64,000 nt of DNA from Sphingomonas sp. So64.6b (GCF_014171475.1 NZ_CP048817.1:62001-126000); one strand, 5' to 3'; counted from the first letter of the stretch, positions 20,526 through 32,103 are shown. The notes: a model not told the origin generated them from the sequence alone. A program made the numbers and translations.

Positions 20526-20562
20526 AAAAAGCCGCCGCACCCGAAGGTGCGGCGGCTTTTTT
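20526..20562. terminator. Bidirectional intrinsic terminator
   Basis: Stem GCCGCCGCACC (20531-20541), loop CGAA, stem GGTGCGGCGGC (20546-20556), flanked by an A5 run on the left and a T6 run on the right. It would stop transcription from the glutathione reductase side and, on the other strand, from the TonB receptor gene that ends at 20581. Confidence 0.92.
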
Positions 20563-20580
20563 CTTGGCCTTGGATCGGGA

Positions 20581-23500
20581 TCAGAAGTCGTAGCTGACGC
20601 CTACCTTCAGACGCCAGACCGACGACGAGACGTTGACCGTATTGTCGGCCTTGAAGGTGTTCACACCCGCCGCGCTGGTGATGATGTACCGGCCCTGAGA
20701 ATCGACACCGGAAACGGTGGCAATGTCCTGAACGCCGAAGAAGTTGCGGCGGTTCTGAACATTCCAGCTCTTGTCGAGCAGGTTCAGGAAATTGTCGACT
20801 GTCGCATAGAGGCGGATCTTGTCGTCGCGCCCGAAGAAGCGGCCCGGTCCGGGCAGTTCCTGTGAGAAGGACAGATCCATGTCGAAATACCAATCGTTGG
20901 TGCAGCTGTTGCGCTCCACCGATTTACCCGAAAACTTCTTGGCGCAATCCAGGGTATTGGTAAAACCGATCAAGTCGCGCACTGCGCCAGATCGCGAACC
21001 GCTGACATAATTACCCTGATTGTCGAGCACTTCGGGCGCGATGTTGGGATCGTTCAAGCCAGTCGGAATATAAGCCAGTGCGTTGTCGCTGGTCGTCAGG
21101 CCGCCATTGGTGGGGTTGAATACATTGTTGCCGGTGAACGTCAGGCTGTACGGGCGGCCCGAACGCGCCACGAACGTGAAGCCCAGCGAGGTGCCGAGAT
21201 CCGAGAAGAACTCGTTCCGGAAATTCGTTGCGAAGGTGATGTTGTGCTTGCTCTGGAAGAAGCCGGTCGATTCGGCCGGGTTCTGGCGGTCGAACGCAGC
21301 ACTCTGGCCATAGTTCGAGCCGGCGGTCGAGTTGTACATGCTCCGGCGGTCGTGCGAGTCGGTATATGCATAACCGAACGACACATAGGTCGAACCGCCC
21401 GAGGTGATCAGGCCGCCCTTGAAATTCTTCGACAGCAACGCCGAGGCGTTGTGGCTGCGGAAGCCTTCCGAGTTGGTCAGCATCAGCTCGGCGCCGCGTG
21501 TGCCGCTGAAGCAGGCCGTGTTCAGGCCCGCATAGACTGGAGGAACGCCGGGGTTCACCAGCCGTCCGGTGCAACCCGTCGCGAGCAGATCGATCGACGA
21601 ATAGATCGGACGCCCGTCGATCGTGTAGCCGTTCAGACCCTTGGCAGGATTGACCGCCTGGGCGAGGTCGACCAGCGTGAACGGATTCCTGTACTTGCTG
21701 TAAATGTAATCGAGGCTGAGGCTCCAATTGCCGAAGAAACCCGAACCAAAGTTCAGCTCGGTCTGGAAGCCAATATTCGCGCGGAACACGGTCGGCATCG
21801 TGATGTTCGGGTCGATCGACTGCGTGCTGCCCTGGCTGGCTGCGGCCTGCGCTTGACCGCTTGCCGCGATGCAGGACGGTACGCCGGTGAACCGGCCACC
21901 GCTCAGCACGCTGATCTGGCCGGTCGGACAGGTCGTTCCGGTCGAGCCGGTGGTACCCAGTCCGAAACCGCTGCCGTCGTTCTGGAAGGCGTTGCCGAAC
22001 CACACGAGAGGATCGCCGCCCGAGAAGATGCCGACGCCGGCGTGCATCTGGGCGCGGCCGAACGGGCCGGTGTCGCCGAAGTCGTAGGTGAAGGCGACGC
22101 GCGGCAGGATCACCGGATCGACCTTGCTGAAGCCGCTATTGTTGCCGAAGCCATAGCGGCGCAGGAAGATCGGATTGAACTCCGGCCGGCCGCCGTCATA
22201 CCAATCGGCGCGAACACCAGCGGTGATTTTCAGCACGTCGTTCACACGCCAGTCGTCCTGAGCGTAGATCGAATAGATGCTGCGGTCGAACTTCGCCGCG
22301 GCGCTGTTGATGTCGCCGTCCTGTGAGAAGTTGCCGAATGCGCCGAACGTGCATCCGTTCACCACGTTGACCGGGGTGGTCGTGGCGGTCGCGGCTGTGC
22401 AGGGCGGGTTAGCGCCGGCCGGTCTGACACCCGGCGACAACAAGCCCGCGCGCAGGTCAGCGACATTGCGGAAGACCAGTGTGCCAGTGGCGTTCTGAAC
22501 GAACAGGTTGAACAGGTCGGCACGGTTCAGCTCGGCGCCGACCTTGATGTTGTGATCGCCCATCGAAAGCTTGGCGACAGCGCGATACTGCTGGACCTTG
22601 GTGCGCAGATCGTTGGCTGAGCGCGAGGTGCCTGGGCCAGCGAGCACGGCGCCATCGATGGCGTTGCCCGGATTGTCGATGCCAACGACGATGCGTGGAA
22701 TCGGGTTGTCCGACTGGGCCTCGCCACCGCCGACCGGATCCTGACGATCGGTGATTTCCGAACGCGAGTAACGCAGTTCGGTCGAGAAAGCGTCGGACCA
22801 TTGCGAATAGAGGCGGCCCGAATAGTAATTCGAGACCGTGCCGCTATTATAGAAAGTGTTCGCGCCGACCGCCTGAGGGGAGCTGCCGGTGAACAGGTCG
22901 TCGGCCTTGATCGTCGATTCCTCAAGGCGCTGATAGGTCGCTTCCAGACGATGCTGATCGTTGATCTGCAAATCGACGCGACCGAAATAGCGGTCGTTGG
23001 TATAGTCGCGGCTGTGAACCAGATCGCCGGTGTCGATGCCGTATTGGCTCTTCAGGACATCGCGGATTTCGTTGAATTGCGTGGCAGAGATGCCGACCTG
23101 CTGGTTGGAATAGCCAGCGCCGGTGGGGCCGTCGTCCTGCGACTGGCCGGCTTCCTGATGCTCATAGGCACCATAGATGAACAGCCGGTCCTTGATGATC
23201 GGGCCGCCGAGCGAGACGCCCCAGCGCTTTTCGGGCTTGATCGGCGCGACCGTGCGCCCAGGGAGGGCCTTGCCGCGCAGGCTCGAATCCGAATATTCGA
23301 AGAAGCCGCCGCCCTTGATCTGGTTGGTGCCCGACTTGGTGACGACGTTGATCGCGCAGCCGGTGAACTGGCCATAGTCGACATCGAATGGTGCGAACTG
23401 GACCGAGGTTTCACGGATCGCGTCATAGGGCAGCGGGGTTGAACTGCGCGATGAGAAACCGGTGTCGTTCAGGCCGTAAATGTCGCTCTGCGGAATGCCG

Positions 23501-24069
23501 TCGACGGTGAAGGTATTGCCGCGATCGTTGCCGCCAAGGCACGAGATGCGGTCCTGGCCCGACCCGCTATCGTCGCGGTCGAGGCTGACGCGCGGATCGA
23601 GGCGGATGATGTCACGGACGTCGCGGTTGAAGCTCGGCGCGTTGGCCAGCACCTCGAGGCCGAACGACTGGCTCGGGCCGACCGCAAGCTGAGTCAGCTT
23701 GGCGCGCGAGGCGGTGACGACGATGTCGCCCGAACCCGACGACAGCGCCAGCGTCAGGTTGGTGTTGCCCTGCAGGGTGGTGACGATGTCCTGGACGGTC
23801 TGACCTTCGAAGCCGCTTGCCGATGCCGATACCGTGTAAGGGCCGCCGGTAACCAGGCCAGTGCTCGTGAAAGTACCCGATGCGCCGGTCGTGACGGTGC
23901 GCTCCGCGCCGGTGCGCGTATCGGTGATCGTGACCTGCGCGCCCGAAAGCGGTGCGCCGGCGTCGTCGGTGACGATGCCTTCGATTCCCGTCGTGATCTG
24001 CTGAGCCTGAACCGCCATTGGCATGACGAGCGCGGCGACGGCCGCGCCGATAAATAGCTGATGTCGCAT
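20581..24069 (-). CDS. TonB-dependent receptor, Oar-like with N-terminal carboxypeptidase-regulatory domain
   Basis: 1162 residues. Signal peptide (LFIGAAVAALVMPMAVQAQ), then a carboxypeptidase-regulatory-like beta-sandwich (about 28-105, GIEGIVTDDAGAPLSGAQVTI), a plug domain (NTFTVDGIPQSDIYG; GCAINVVTKSGTNQIKGGGF) and a long outer-membrane barrel ending in GVSYDF with a terminal Phe. Such OmpA-related/Oar receptors import large ligands or act in adhesion and secretion; the ligand here is unknown. AGGGGAA precedes the ATG at 24069. A strong terminator lies downstream. It is a single-gene unit. Confidence 0.93.
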   Translation of the reverse strand: MRHQLFIGAAVAALVMPMAVQAQQITTGIEGIVTDDAGAPLSGAQVTITDTRTGAERTVTTGASGTFTSTGLVTGGPYTVSASASGFEGQTVQDIVTTLQGNTNLTLALSSGSGDIVVTASRAKLTQLAVGPSQSFGLEVLANAPSFNRDVRDIIRLDPRVSLDRDDSGSGQDRISCLGGNDRGNTFTVDGIPQSDIYGLNDTGFSSRSSTPLPYDAIRETSVQFAPFDVDYGQFTGCAINVVTKSGTNQIKGGGFFEYSDSSLRGKALPGRTVAPIKPEKRWGVSLGGPIIKDRLFIYGAYEHQEAGQSQDDGPTGAGYSNQQVGISATQFNEIRDVLKSQYGIDTGDLVHSRDYTNDRYFGRVDLQINDQHRLEATYQRLEESTIKADDLFTGSSPQAVGANTFYNSGTVSNYYSGRLYSQWSDAFSTELRYSRSEITDRQDPVGGGEAQSDNPIPRIVVGIDNPGNAIDGAVLAGPGTSRSANDLRTKVQQYRAVAKLSMGDHNIKVGAELNRADLFNLFVQNATGTLVFRNVADLRAGLLSPGVRPAGANPPCTAATATTTPVNVVNGCTFGAFGNFSQDGDINSAAAKFDRSIYSIYAQDDWRVNDVLKITAGVRADWYDGGRPEFNPIFLRRYGFGNNSGFSKVDPVILPRVAFTYDFGDTGPFGRAQMHAGVGIFSGGDPLVWFGNAFQNDGSGFGLGTTGSTGTTCPTGQISVLSGGRFTGVPSCIAASGQAQAAASQGSTQSIDPNITMPTVFRANIGFQTELNFGSGFFGNWSLSLDYIYSKYRNPFTLVDLAQAVNPAKGLNGYTIDGRPIYSSIDLLATGCTGRLVNPGVPPVYAGLNTACFSGTRGAELMLTNSEGFRSHNASALLSKNFKGGLITSGGSTYVSFGYAYTDSHDRRSMYNSTAGSNYGQSAAFDRQNPAESTGFFQSKHNITFATNFRNEFFSDLGTSLGFTFVARSGRPYSLTFTGNNVFNPTNGGLTTSDNALAYIPTGLNDPNIAPEVLDNQGNYVSGSRSGAVRDLIGFTNTLDCAKKFSGKSVERNSCTNDWYFDMDLSFSQELPGPGRFFGRDDKIRLYATVDNFLNLLDKSWNVQNRRNFFGVQDIATVSGVDSQGRYIITSAAGVNTFKADNTVNVSSSVWRLKVGVSYDF

Positions 24070-24237
24070 GGTATTCCCCTTTTAGCGCGAAGTCGCTGAG
24101 ACTGCGGCGTGTCTCGCCGTTGCTGGCCCCATGCGACTTGATTATTTCGGATAGATGACATCGGGGTGGTTACGCTAGACCCCGATCGACTCAATCATGG
24201 TGCGTTGCAAAAAAGCATCACCTGAATCGCGGATGAA

Positions 24238-26313
<2,076 letters not shown>

Positions 26314-26344
26314 CTACCGGAGGTCAGGGCAGGGCATCAACCCC

Positions 26345-26465
26345 CCGTTCGTGCTGAGCTTGTCGAAGCACCGTTTTGCTTTTGGCGTCCCGGCCAGGAA
26401 AACGGCACCCTTCGACTGCCTGCAAGGCAGGCGCTCAGGGCAGGCTTCAAGCTCAGTGCGAACGG
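26345..26465. repeat. Dispersed repeat pair, one copy interrupted
   Basis: Copy at 26345-26373 (CCGTTCGTGCTGAGCTTGTC, GAAGCACCG). The inverted partner at 26408-26465 starts CCTTCGAC and ends AAGCTCAGTGCGAACGG, but about 30 extra bases lie in the middle, including the palindrome GCCTGCAAGGCAGGC. Confidence 0.75.
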
Positions 26466-26487
26466 AAATCAAACTTGGTCGCGAAAA

Positions 26488-26691
26488 CTAATCGTCGTCT
26501 TCGCCGGCCATCGCCTTGGCTTCTTCGTTGACGGAACGGCGCTCGGCGGTCTTTTCGGCGCGGGTCGCCATCTCGTCCCAGGCTTTCGCGGCGCGGAGCC
26601 AGCGCGAGCGGACATTGTCGAGGGTCGCGGAATCGGCGTCGGCCTCAGCCTGACGTGCGCGATCGCGATAGAACAGTGCGGTGGTATTCGT
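26488..26691 (-). CDS. Small conserved protein, apparent ACG start
   Basis: 67 residues if read from the ACG at 26691: NTTALFYRDRARQAEADAD, then a helical, charged region with WLRAAKAWDEMATRAEKTAE, ending GEDDD. The pattern (short, helical, LDNVR.RWLRA...W..MA.R.E) matches small proteins I associate with sphingomonads, and these begin at this point with Met. AGGAGA (minus strand, 26703-26698) is exactly six bases before the ACG. No ATG, GTG or TTG is nearer. The only alternative is the GTG at 26763, which overlaps the cspA stop and would add 24 unlikely residues. Confidence 0.65.
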   Translation of the reverse strand, partial: TNTTALFYRDRARQAEADADSATLDNVRSRWLRAAKAWDEMATRAEKTAERRSVNEEAKAMAGEDDD

Positions 26692-26724
26692 AGGGTGTCT
26701 CCTCGGGGTTCCAGGTGAAAGAGC

Positions 26725-26752
26725 GCGGGCGCCGGACGAAGCCGGCGCCCGC
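26725..26752. terminator. Strong stem-loop downstream of cspA
   Basis: GCGGGCGCCGG (26725-26735), six-base loop, CCGGCGCCCGC (26742-26752): an 11-base-pair GC stem directly after the cspA stop and before the small ACG-start gene. It has no U-run, so it may be an attenuating or processing stem rather than a full terminator. Confidence 0.6.
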
Positions 26753-26759
26753 ACATCAA

Positions 26760-26966
26760 TCACGCAGAAGCGAGGTTCACGGCCGACATCTTGCCGCGAC
26801 GATCCTGTTCGAGCTCGTAAGAAACGCGCTGTTCCTTATCGAGCGTGCGCATGCCTGCTGCTTCAACGGCACTGATGTGGACAAAGGCGTCGTTCCCGCC
26901 GCCCTCTGGCGCGATGAAGCCATAGCCCTTGTCGGCGTTGAAGAATTTTACGGTGCCGATCGGCAT
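26760..26966 (-). CDS. cspA: Cold-shock domain protein
   Basis: 68 residues from the ATG at 26966 (MPIGTVKFFNADKGYGFI), AAGGAA six bases upstream. RNP1 is KGYGFI and RNP2 is DAFVHIS. The tail GKMSAVNLASA is usual for alphaproteobacterial Csp. It is a single OB-fold RNA chaperone. The longer frame to 27170 does not resemble the family. Confidence 0.94.
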   Translation of the reverse strand: MPIGTVKFFNADKGYGFIAPEGGGNDAFVHISAVEAAGMRTLDKEQRVSYELEQDRRGKMSAVNLASA

Positions 26967-27051
26967 AGATATTTCCTTGGGTAGACGGAGCCGGGAAGAA
27001 AAACCGAAAGCACCGTCCGGCCCCGGCCGGTGCATCTCGAAGGCGGTCGTC

Positions 27052-27222
27052 TCAATCGGCCAGCGGGCCGACCGAGTTGCGAAACGGATAGGGTTCGGCG
27101 TCAAGCAGCGCGGCATAACCACGCGCGAGCCCAGTGTGCGAAGCGCGCGACGATTCGCATGCGGCGACATCGGCGCGCATCAACGAAATCTGTTCGCGGC
27201 TCAGCAGGTAATTGAGGTCCAA
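27052..27222 (-). CDS. Small conserved protein with TTG start
   Basis: 56 residues from a TTG at 27222 (LDLNYLLSREQISLMRADVA), preceded by GGAG at seven bases. The sequence, a predicted helix pair with an ACESSRASHTGLARGYAALL core, resembles small proteins I associate with sphingomonads that begin MDxNYL and mention Q(V/I)SLMxAxxAAC. No function known to me. It lies 85 bases upstream of cspA on the same strand and could share its transcript. Confidence 0.65.
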   Translation of the reverse strand: MDLNYLLSREQISLMRADVAACESSRASHTGLARGYAALLDAEPYPFRNSVGPLAD

Positions 27223-27472
27223 GAAACGGCTCCGGGGCTTACAACAAGCGGGAGCGCGAAGGTCTCTCAGTCACGCGATGCTTGTGGCAATCTCACGCGA
27301 TGAACCATCTATAGCATGGTTTTGCGGATTTGTCGCATCGTTTAACTCAGGCCCTATTGTCGCCTTATCGCCGCGTAATACCGTCATGTCGCAAATTGGG
27401 AGACGACCTCCGGTAATGATACCAGTGGTGCCGTTCGTGCGGGCGGCGAGTGCTGTTCAAACCACGCCGCTT

Positions 27473-29137
27473 TCACGCCATTTCGAGCAACCGCTCCGCC
27501 TGAGCTCGCGCTTCATCGGTGATGGTCGATCCGGAAAGCATGCGAGCGATCTCCTCGCGGCGTTGTGCATCGTCAAGCGCCCTGACGCCGGTGCGCGTGA
27601 CGGTGCCGTCATGGCTTTTCGCGATGAGCAGGTGATGGCCGCCACGCGCCGCGACTTGCGGGCTGTGCGTCACCACCAGTAATTGGGTGTTCCCGGCGAG
27701 TCGGGCGAGTCGTTCGCCGATCGCGCTGGCCACCGCGCCGCCGACGCCGCGGTCGATTTCGTCGAAGATCATCGTCGCCGCGGCGCCCTCTTCGGCCAGC
27801 GCAACCTTCAACGCGAGAATGAAGCGCGACAATTCGCCGCCGCTGGCGATCTTGGCCAGCGGCGCGAAAGGCGCACCGGGGTTGGTCGATATCTCGAACT
27901 CGATCCGATCCTTGCCGGCGGCGCCCCAGCTTTCGGCAGCGAGCGGCGCGATCGCGGTGCGGAAGCGTGCGGCATCGAGTTTCAGCGGAGCAAGCTCGCC
28001 CTTCACCGCGGCATCGAGTCGTGCCGCCGCGTCGATCCGCCTCGTTGTCAGCAGCCCGGCCTCGGTATCGTAAGTGGCGGCCGCGTCCGCCAGCGTTCGT
28101 TCGAGCGCCGCGATGCCCGCGCCGCCCCTTTCGATCCGTTCCAGTTTCGCGGCCAGCTCTTCGCTGAGCGCTGCGAGATCGTCGGGCTGGACGCGGTGTT
28201 TGCGTGCCAGCGCGCGCAGGTCGAACAGCCTGGTCTCGTCTTCTTCGAGACGCGCCGGATCGAACGCCAGCGCAGCGGCGGCTTCGTCGACCTTTTCCTG
28301 CGCCTCGGCACCCTCGATGATCGCGCGGTCGATTGCCGCCAGCGCTTCGGCCAGCGCCTCATGATCGCCGCCGACACGTTCGAGGATACGTGCCGCCTGG
28401 CGCAGCTTCGCCAGGCCGCCATCCGACCCTTCGAGCAGGTCGGCGATCGCCTGAAGGTCGTCGGCGATCTTCTCGCCACGCTGCATGCCGGCGCGACGGG
28501 TAGCGAGTATTTCCTCCTCACCAGCCTCAGGGCCGAACGCGGTCAGTTCTGCGACGGCATGGTCGAGCCATTCACGGTCGCGCTCCTGCACGTCGAGTTC
28601 GGCACGCGCCGTCGCCAGCTCAGTCTCGGCTGCGCGCCAGATGCGGTGCGCACGCGCCGCCGGGCCGGAATCGATTCGCCCGAACGCATCGAGCAGAGCG
28701 CGGTGGCCGCTCGGTGCGAGCAGGCCGCGATCGTCGTGCTGGCCATGGATTTCGACCAGAAAAGCGCCAAGCTCGCGCAACAGGCCGGCTGAGGCGGGCT
28801 GGTCGTTGATAAAGGCGCGGCTCCCGCCATCGGCCTTGACGATGCGGCGGATGATGAGCGGTTCGCCGGGATCGATGTCGAGGCCGTTTTCGCCGAGCAA
28901 GGCGGCGATCGGGCCATCGCGGTGCGGCGTGTCGAAGCTTGCCGTGACCACTGCCTGCATCGTGCCGTGCCGGACCAGCGCAGTATCGCCGCGTGCGCCA
29001 AGCGTCAGGCCGAGCGCGTCGAGCAGAATCGACTTGCCCGCCCCGGTCTCGCCGGTGAGCACGCCGAGCCCCTCGCGAAACTCCAGGTCGAGTGCCTCGA
29101 TCAGCACGACGTCACGGATGGAAAGCGCGGTCAGCAT
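27473..29137 (-). CDS. recN: DNA repair protein RecN
   Basis: 554 residues. Walker A GETGAGKSILLDALGL near the N-terminus, a long coiled-coil middle, the SMC-type signature ASGGELSRFILALKVAL and Walker B TMIFDEIDRGVGGAVA, then LLVVTHSPQVAARGGHH. It is an SMC-like ATPase acting in double-strand break repair. On the minus strand behind bamD, with an alpha/beta hydrolase gene between. Confidence 0.95.
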   Translation of the reverse strand: MLTALSIRDVVLIEALDLEFREGLGVLTGETGAGKSILLDALGLTLGARGDTALVRHGTMQAVVTASFDTPHRDGPIAALLGENGLDIDPGEPLIIRRIVKADGGSRAFINDQPASAGLLRELGAFLVEIHGQHDDRGLLAPSGHRALLDAFGRIDSGPAARAHRIWRAAETELATARAELDVQERDREWLDHAVAELTAFGPEAGEEEILATRRAGMQRGEKIADDLQAIADLLEGSDGGLAKLRQAARILERVGGDHEALAEALAAIDRAIIEGAEAQEKVDEAAAALAFDPARLEEDETRLFDLRALARKHRVQPDDLAALSEELAAKLERIERGGAGIAALERTLADAAATYDTEAGLLTTRRIDAAARLDAAVKGELAPLKLDAARFRTAIAPLAAESWGAAGKDRIEFEISTNPGAPFAPLAKIASGGELSRFILALKVALAEEGAAATMIFDEIDRGVGGAVASAIGERLARLAGNTQLLVVTHSPQVAARGGHHLLIAKSHDGTVTRTGVRALDDAQRREEIARMLSGSTITDEARAQAERLLEMA

Positions 29138-29192
29138 GGTTCCACGCGGCCTTTAACGAATGTTTCGACGTTCTGGAATTGTTCTTTGCGGG

Positions 29193-30143
29193 TCAGGCCG
29201 GTGCGGCACATTGTTCGGTACACTGGCGTTGGATCCATGTCGCGACCGTCGCGGCGGCGGTGATCGGAATCATATGGCCGCCATCGATCAGGGCGGTCCG
29301 CGCATGCGGGATCAGCGTCGGCAGCGCCTCGCCGTGAAACATGGGATCGAGAATCTCATCGGACCGGCCGTAGAGAATCGACACCGGTATGACGATCTCG
29401 CCATAACGGGCGACGATCGGCGCGAGTTGTTCGGGCGCCTCAGTCAGTTCGGTGGACGCGGTGAAGATCGCACCCGGCCGCTGCACAAGCAGTCCGCCGC
29501 CGCGAATTCCAAAGTCGGCCGGTGCGGGCTCCGGCGCGAAGACGGCGCGCGCCGATTTCGCCGAATTGATTGCCGACATCGGCACTGCGACCACCGATGC
29601 GACAAAATGGCGCACGGCGGTCGAGCGTATCCGGAGCGCGCGGAACGCCGCCGGCGGTGTATCGATCACCCGGGTCAGCGCGGCAAGCAAGGCGACGCCG
29701 CGCAGCTTGTCCGGATGAAGGACAGCGAGCGTCAACGCGACCGCGCCGCCGAGCGAGTGACCGACCACCAACGGCTTGTTCAGGGCAAGATGGTCGATCA
29801 GCCCGGCAATCATCCGTGCCTGGGTCTGCAGCGAGAAATTGCCCGCGATGCCGTCGGAATGGCCGGACCCCGGTCGATCGACCGCGACCACGCGGTGGTT
29901 CGCGGCAAGCAGATCGGTCAGCGCATAGCCGAAATGACGGCCGTTCCCCGCCAGACCGTGGATCAGCACGATCGCGTCGCCGCTGCCGGCATCGGTATAA
30001 TGGAGGCGCTTTCCGTCGATCTCGAAGAAGTGGCCAAGTGGCGGCAGCAGGCCCTCGACCTGACGCGCGCGCAGCATCGAATAGACCAGCCCGGCGACGA
30101 CGAGCGCGGCCAGCGCGGCGGCAATGCCAATGACGACGGTCAT
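29193..30143 (-). CDS. Alpha/beta hydrolase, membrane-anchored
   Basis: 316 residues. An N-terminal membrane helix (VVIGIAAALAALVVAGLVYSM) anchors the hydrolase domain, which has HGLAGNGRHF (oxyanion), nucleophile Ser130 in GHSLGG, and a C-terminal acid and His (YGRSDE; DGGHMIPI). Substrate unknown. It lies between bamD and recN on the same strand. Confidence 0.85.
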   Translation of the reverse strand: MTVVIGIAAALAALVVAGLVYSMLRARQVEGLLPPLGHFFEIDGKRLHYTDAGSGDAIVLIHGLAGNGRHFGYALTDLLAANHRVVAVDRPGSGHSDGIAGNFSLQTQARMIAGLIDHLALNKPLVVGHSLGGAVALTLAVLHPDKLRGVALLAALTRVIDTPPAAFRALRIRSTAVRHFVASVVAVPMSAINSAKSARAVFAPEPAPADFGIRGGGLLVQRPGAIFTASTELTEAPEQLAPIVARYGEIVIPVSILYGRSDEILDPMFHGEALPTLIPHARTALIDGGHMIPITAAATVATWIQRQCTEQCAAPA

Positions 30144-30214
30144 GGGGCGGGGGTCATACAGCGGGGGTCATGCGGCGACGCTCAGCCGCGCCCAGCCGCG
30201 CTGTCGCCCCGGTG

Positions 30215-31135
30215 TCAGGTGCCGCTCGGGCTGCTGTTCGACGGGGCCGGCGCCTTTTCGTCCTTGGGGGCGATCGCGCTGCTGCCGGGCAATGTCGGCT
30301 TCGCGCCGACAGTCCCTTCGGGAATGATCGGCTGACCCGGCGGCGTCGGCTTCATCGCCACGGCGGGATGGTCTTCGATCAGCTTGTAGGCGCGCTGATA
30401 CCAGTCGGAGCCGGGATAATTGGCGCCAAGCACCGCAGCGGATTTCTTCGCCTCATCCGGCACGCCGAGCGCGAGATAGGTTTCGGTCAACCGCATCAAC
30501 GCTTCGGGCGCGTGAGTCGTGGTCTGATAATCGTCGACGACCTTGCGGAAACGCAGCGTGGCGCCAAGCCATTGGCCGCGCCCTTCATAGAAGCGCCCGA
30601 TTTCCATTTCCTTGCCGGCAAGGTGATCGCGGACCAGATCGATCTTGAGCCGCGCGTCGGAGGCATAGCGCGTATTGGGATAGCGCCGCGTCAGTTCGCC
30701 GAGCGAATCGAGCGCCTGCTGGGTAATCTTCTGGTCGCGGGTCACGTCGCTGATCTGCTCGTAATAGCCGAGCGCGATCAGATAATAGGCATAAGGCGCG
30801 TCGCGATTGCCGGGATGGACCGACAGGAAACGCTGCGACGACTGGATCGAGCTGGTGTAATCCTTGCTTAGATAATTGCAGAATGCGCTCATCAGCTGCG
30901 CGCGGCGCGCCCAGATCGAATAGGGGTGCTGGCGCTCGACCTCGTCGAACAGCGCCGCCGCCTCCTTGTAACGCCCCTGGTCGAGCCGATGCTTGGCCGC
31001 CGAATAGAGCGTGCCGACATCGCGGGCGATATAGGGAACGTCGTTCTTGCCGCGATTGCGCGCGCAACCGGCGATCGGAAGCGCCAGCACGGCGATGAGC
31101 GCAAGCGCTAGCGGACGGGACAATGAGATACGCAT
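30215..31135 (-). CDS. bamD: Outer membrane assembly lipoprotein BamD
   Basis: 306 residues from the ATG at 31135. Lipobox LPIAGC with lipidated Cys24. TPR-like repeats follow (YSAAKHRLDQGRYKEAAALFDEVERQHP; LSVHPGNRDAPYAYYLIALGYYEQI; RYPNTRYASDARLKI). The C-terminus is Pro-rich (KPTPPGQP to SNSSPSGT), longer than in E. coli BamD (about 245 residues). It is the essential BamA partner in outer-membrane protein insertion. The frame upstream to 31462 belongs to antisense of the isomerase gene. Confidence 0.93.
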   Translation of the reverse strand: MRISLSRPLALALIAVLALPIAGCARNRGKNDVPYIARDVGTLYSAAKHRLDQGRYKEAAALFDEVERQHPYSIWARRAQLMSAFCNYLSKDYTSSIQSSQRFLSVHPGNRDAPYAYYLIALGYYEQISDVTRDQKITQQALDSLGELTRRYPNTRYASDARLKIDLVRDHLAGKEMEIGRFYEGRGQWLGATLRFRKVVDDYQTTTHAPEALMRLTETYLALGVPDEAKKSAAVLGANYPGSDWYQRAYKLIEDHPAVAMKPTPPGQPIIPEGTVGAKPTLPGSSAIAPKDEKAPAPSNSSPSGT

Positions 31136-31262
31136 CGGCGCATCCTTAGCCCAGCCGCCCGCGCGCCCACAATGTTTTTCGCGTTGCGCCCCGGACGGGA
31201 TCACGTGGCGTGATTTGTGCGTTGCAGCTAAGGAAATCCACGACATCGAAGGGACTCGACCT

Positions 31263-32087
31263 ATGACCGCGACCTTGCTCGCCACGCGCCGGGTGGAAAA
31301 GCCGTGGGGGCGCCATACGCTGTGGCCCGGCTTCGCCGATCCAGCACCCGCGGATGCGCCGATCGGTGAAGTGTGGTTCCAGACGCCGCACGCGGATGAG
31401 CCCGACCTGCTGATCAAATATCTTTTCACTTCGGAAAAACTTTCGGTCCAGGTCCACCCCAATGACGATCAGGCGCATGCCCGCGGCCTGCCGCGCGGCA
31501 AGGACGAATGCTGGGTGGTACTCGCGGCCGAACCCGATTCGACGATCGCACTCGGCACGCTCGTGCCGATGTCGCAGGAGGAATTGCGGCAATCGGCGCT
31601 GGACGGGTCGATCGAGCACAAGCTCGACTGGAAGCCGGTCAAGGCGGGCGACTTCTATTATTCGGCAAGCGGCACGATCCACGCGATCGGCGCCGGCATC
31701 ACGGTAATCGAGACGCAGCAGAATTCGGATACGACCTATCGCCTCTATGACTATGGCCGTCCGCGCGAATTGCATCTCGATGATGGCGTGGCGGTGGCCG
31801 ACGCCGTGCCTTTCGTCGCGCCGAGCGCACCGGGCCGGGTCGCGGACGACCGCATTCTGCTGGTCGAAGGACCGAAATTCGTGCTCGAACGCTGGCCCGG
31901 CGGTGAACGCTCGGTCGTGTTGCCGACGGGCGTGCCCGGCTGGTTCGTGCCGATCACGGGCGAGGGGTATGCCGACGGTGTCGCCTGGAAAGCGGGCGAA
32001 TGCCTGTTGCTCGAAGGGACGACTCAGATCACCGCGTCGATCGGGAGCGATTTGCTGTTCGCCTATCCGGGGGACAAACGGATCTGA
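31263..32087 (+). CDS. manA: Mannose-6-phosphate isomerase, class I
   Basis: 274 residues from the ATG at 31263. Cupin metal-binding residues are visible: QVHPNDDQAHARG and GKDECWVVL early, GTIHAIGAGITVIETQQNSDTTYRLYDYGR in the middle. It is shorter than E. coli ManA (391) and closer to the small isomerases often associated with polysaccharide biosynthesis. It interconverts mannose-6-P and fructose-6-P. Divergent from bamD with a 127-base gap. Confidence 0.88.
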   Translation: MTATLLATRRVEKPWGRHTLWPGFADPAPADAPIGEVWFQTPHADEPDLLIKYLFTSEKLSVQVHPNDDQAHARGLPRGKDECWVVLAAEPDSTIALGTLVPMSQEELRQSALDGSIEHKLDWKPVKAGDFYYSASGTIHAIGAGITVIETQQNSDTTYRLYDYGRPRELHLDDGVAVADAVPFVAPSAPGRVADDRILLVEGPKFVLERWPGGERSVVLPTGVPGWFVPITGEGYADGVAWKAGECLLLEGTTQITASIGSDLLFAYPGDKRI

Positions 32088-32103
32088 TCCCGGGATGCGG
32101 GCC

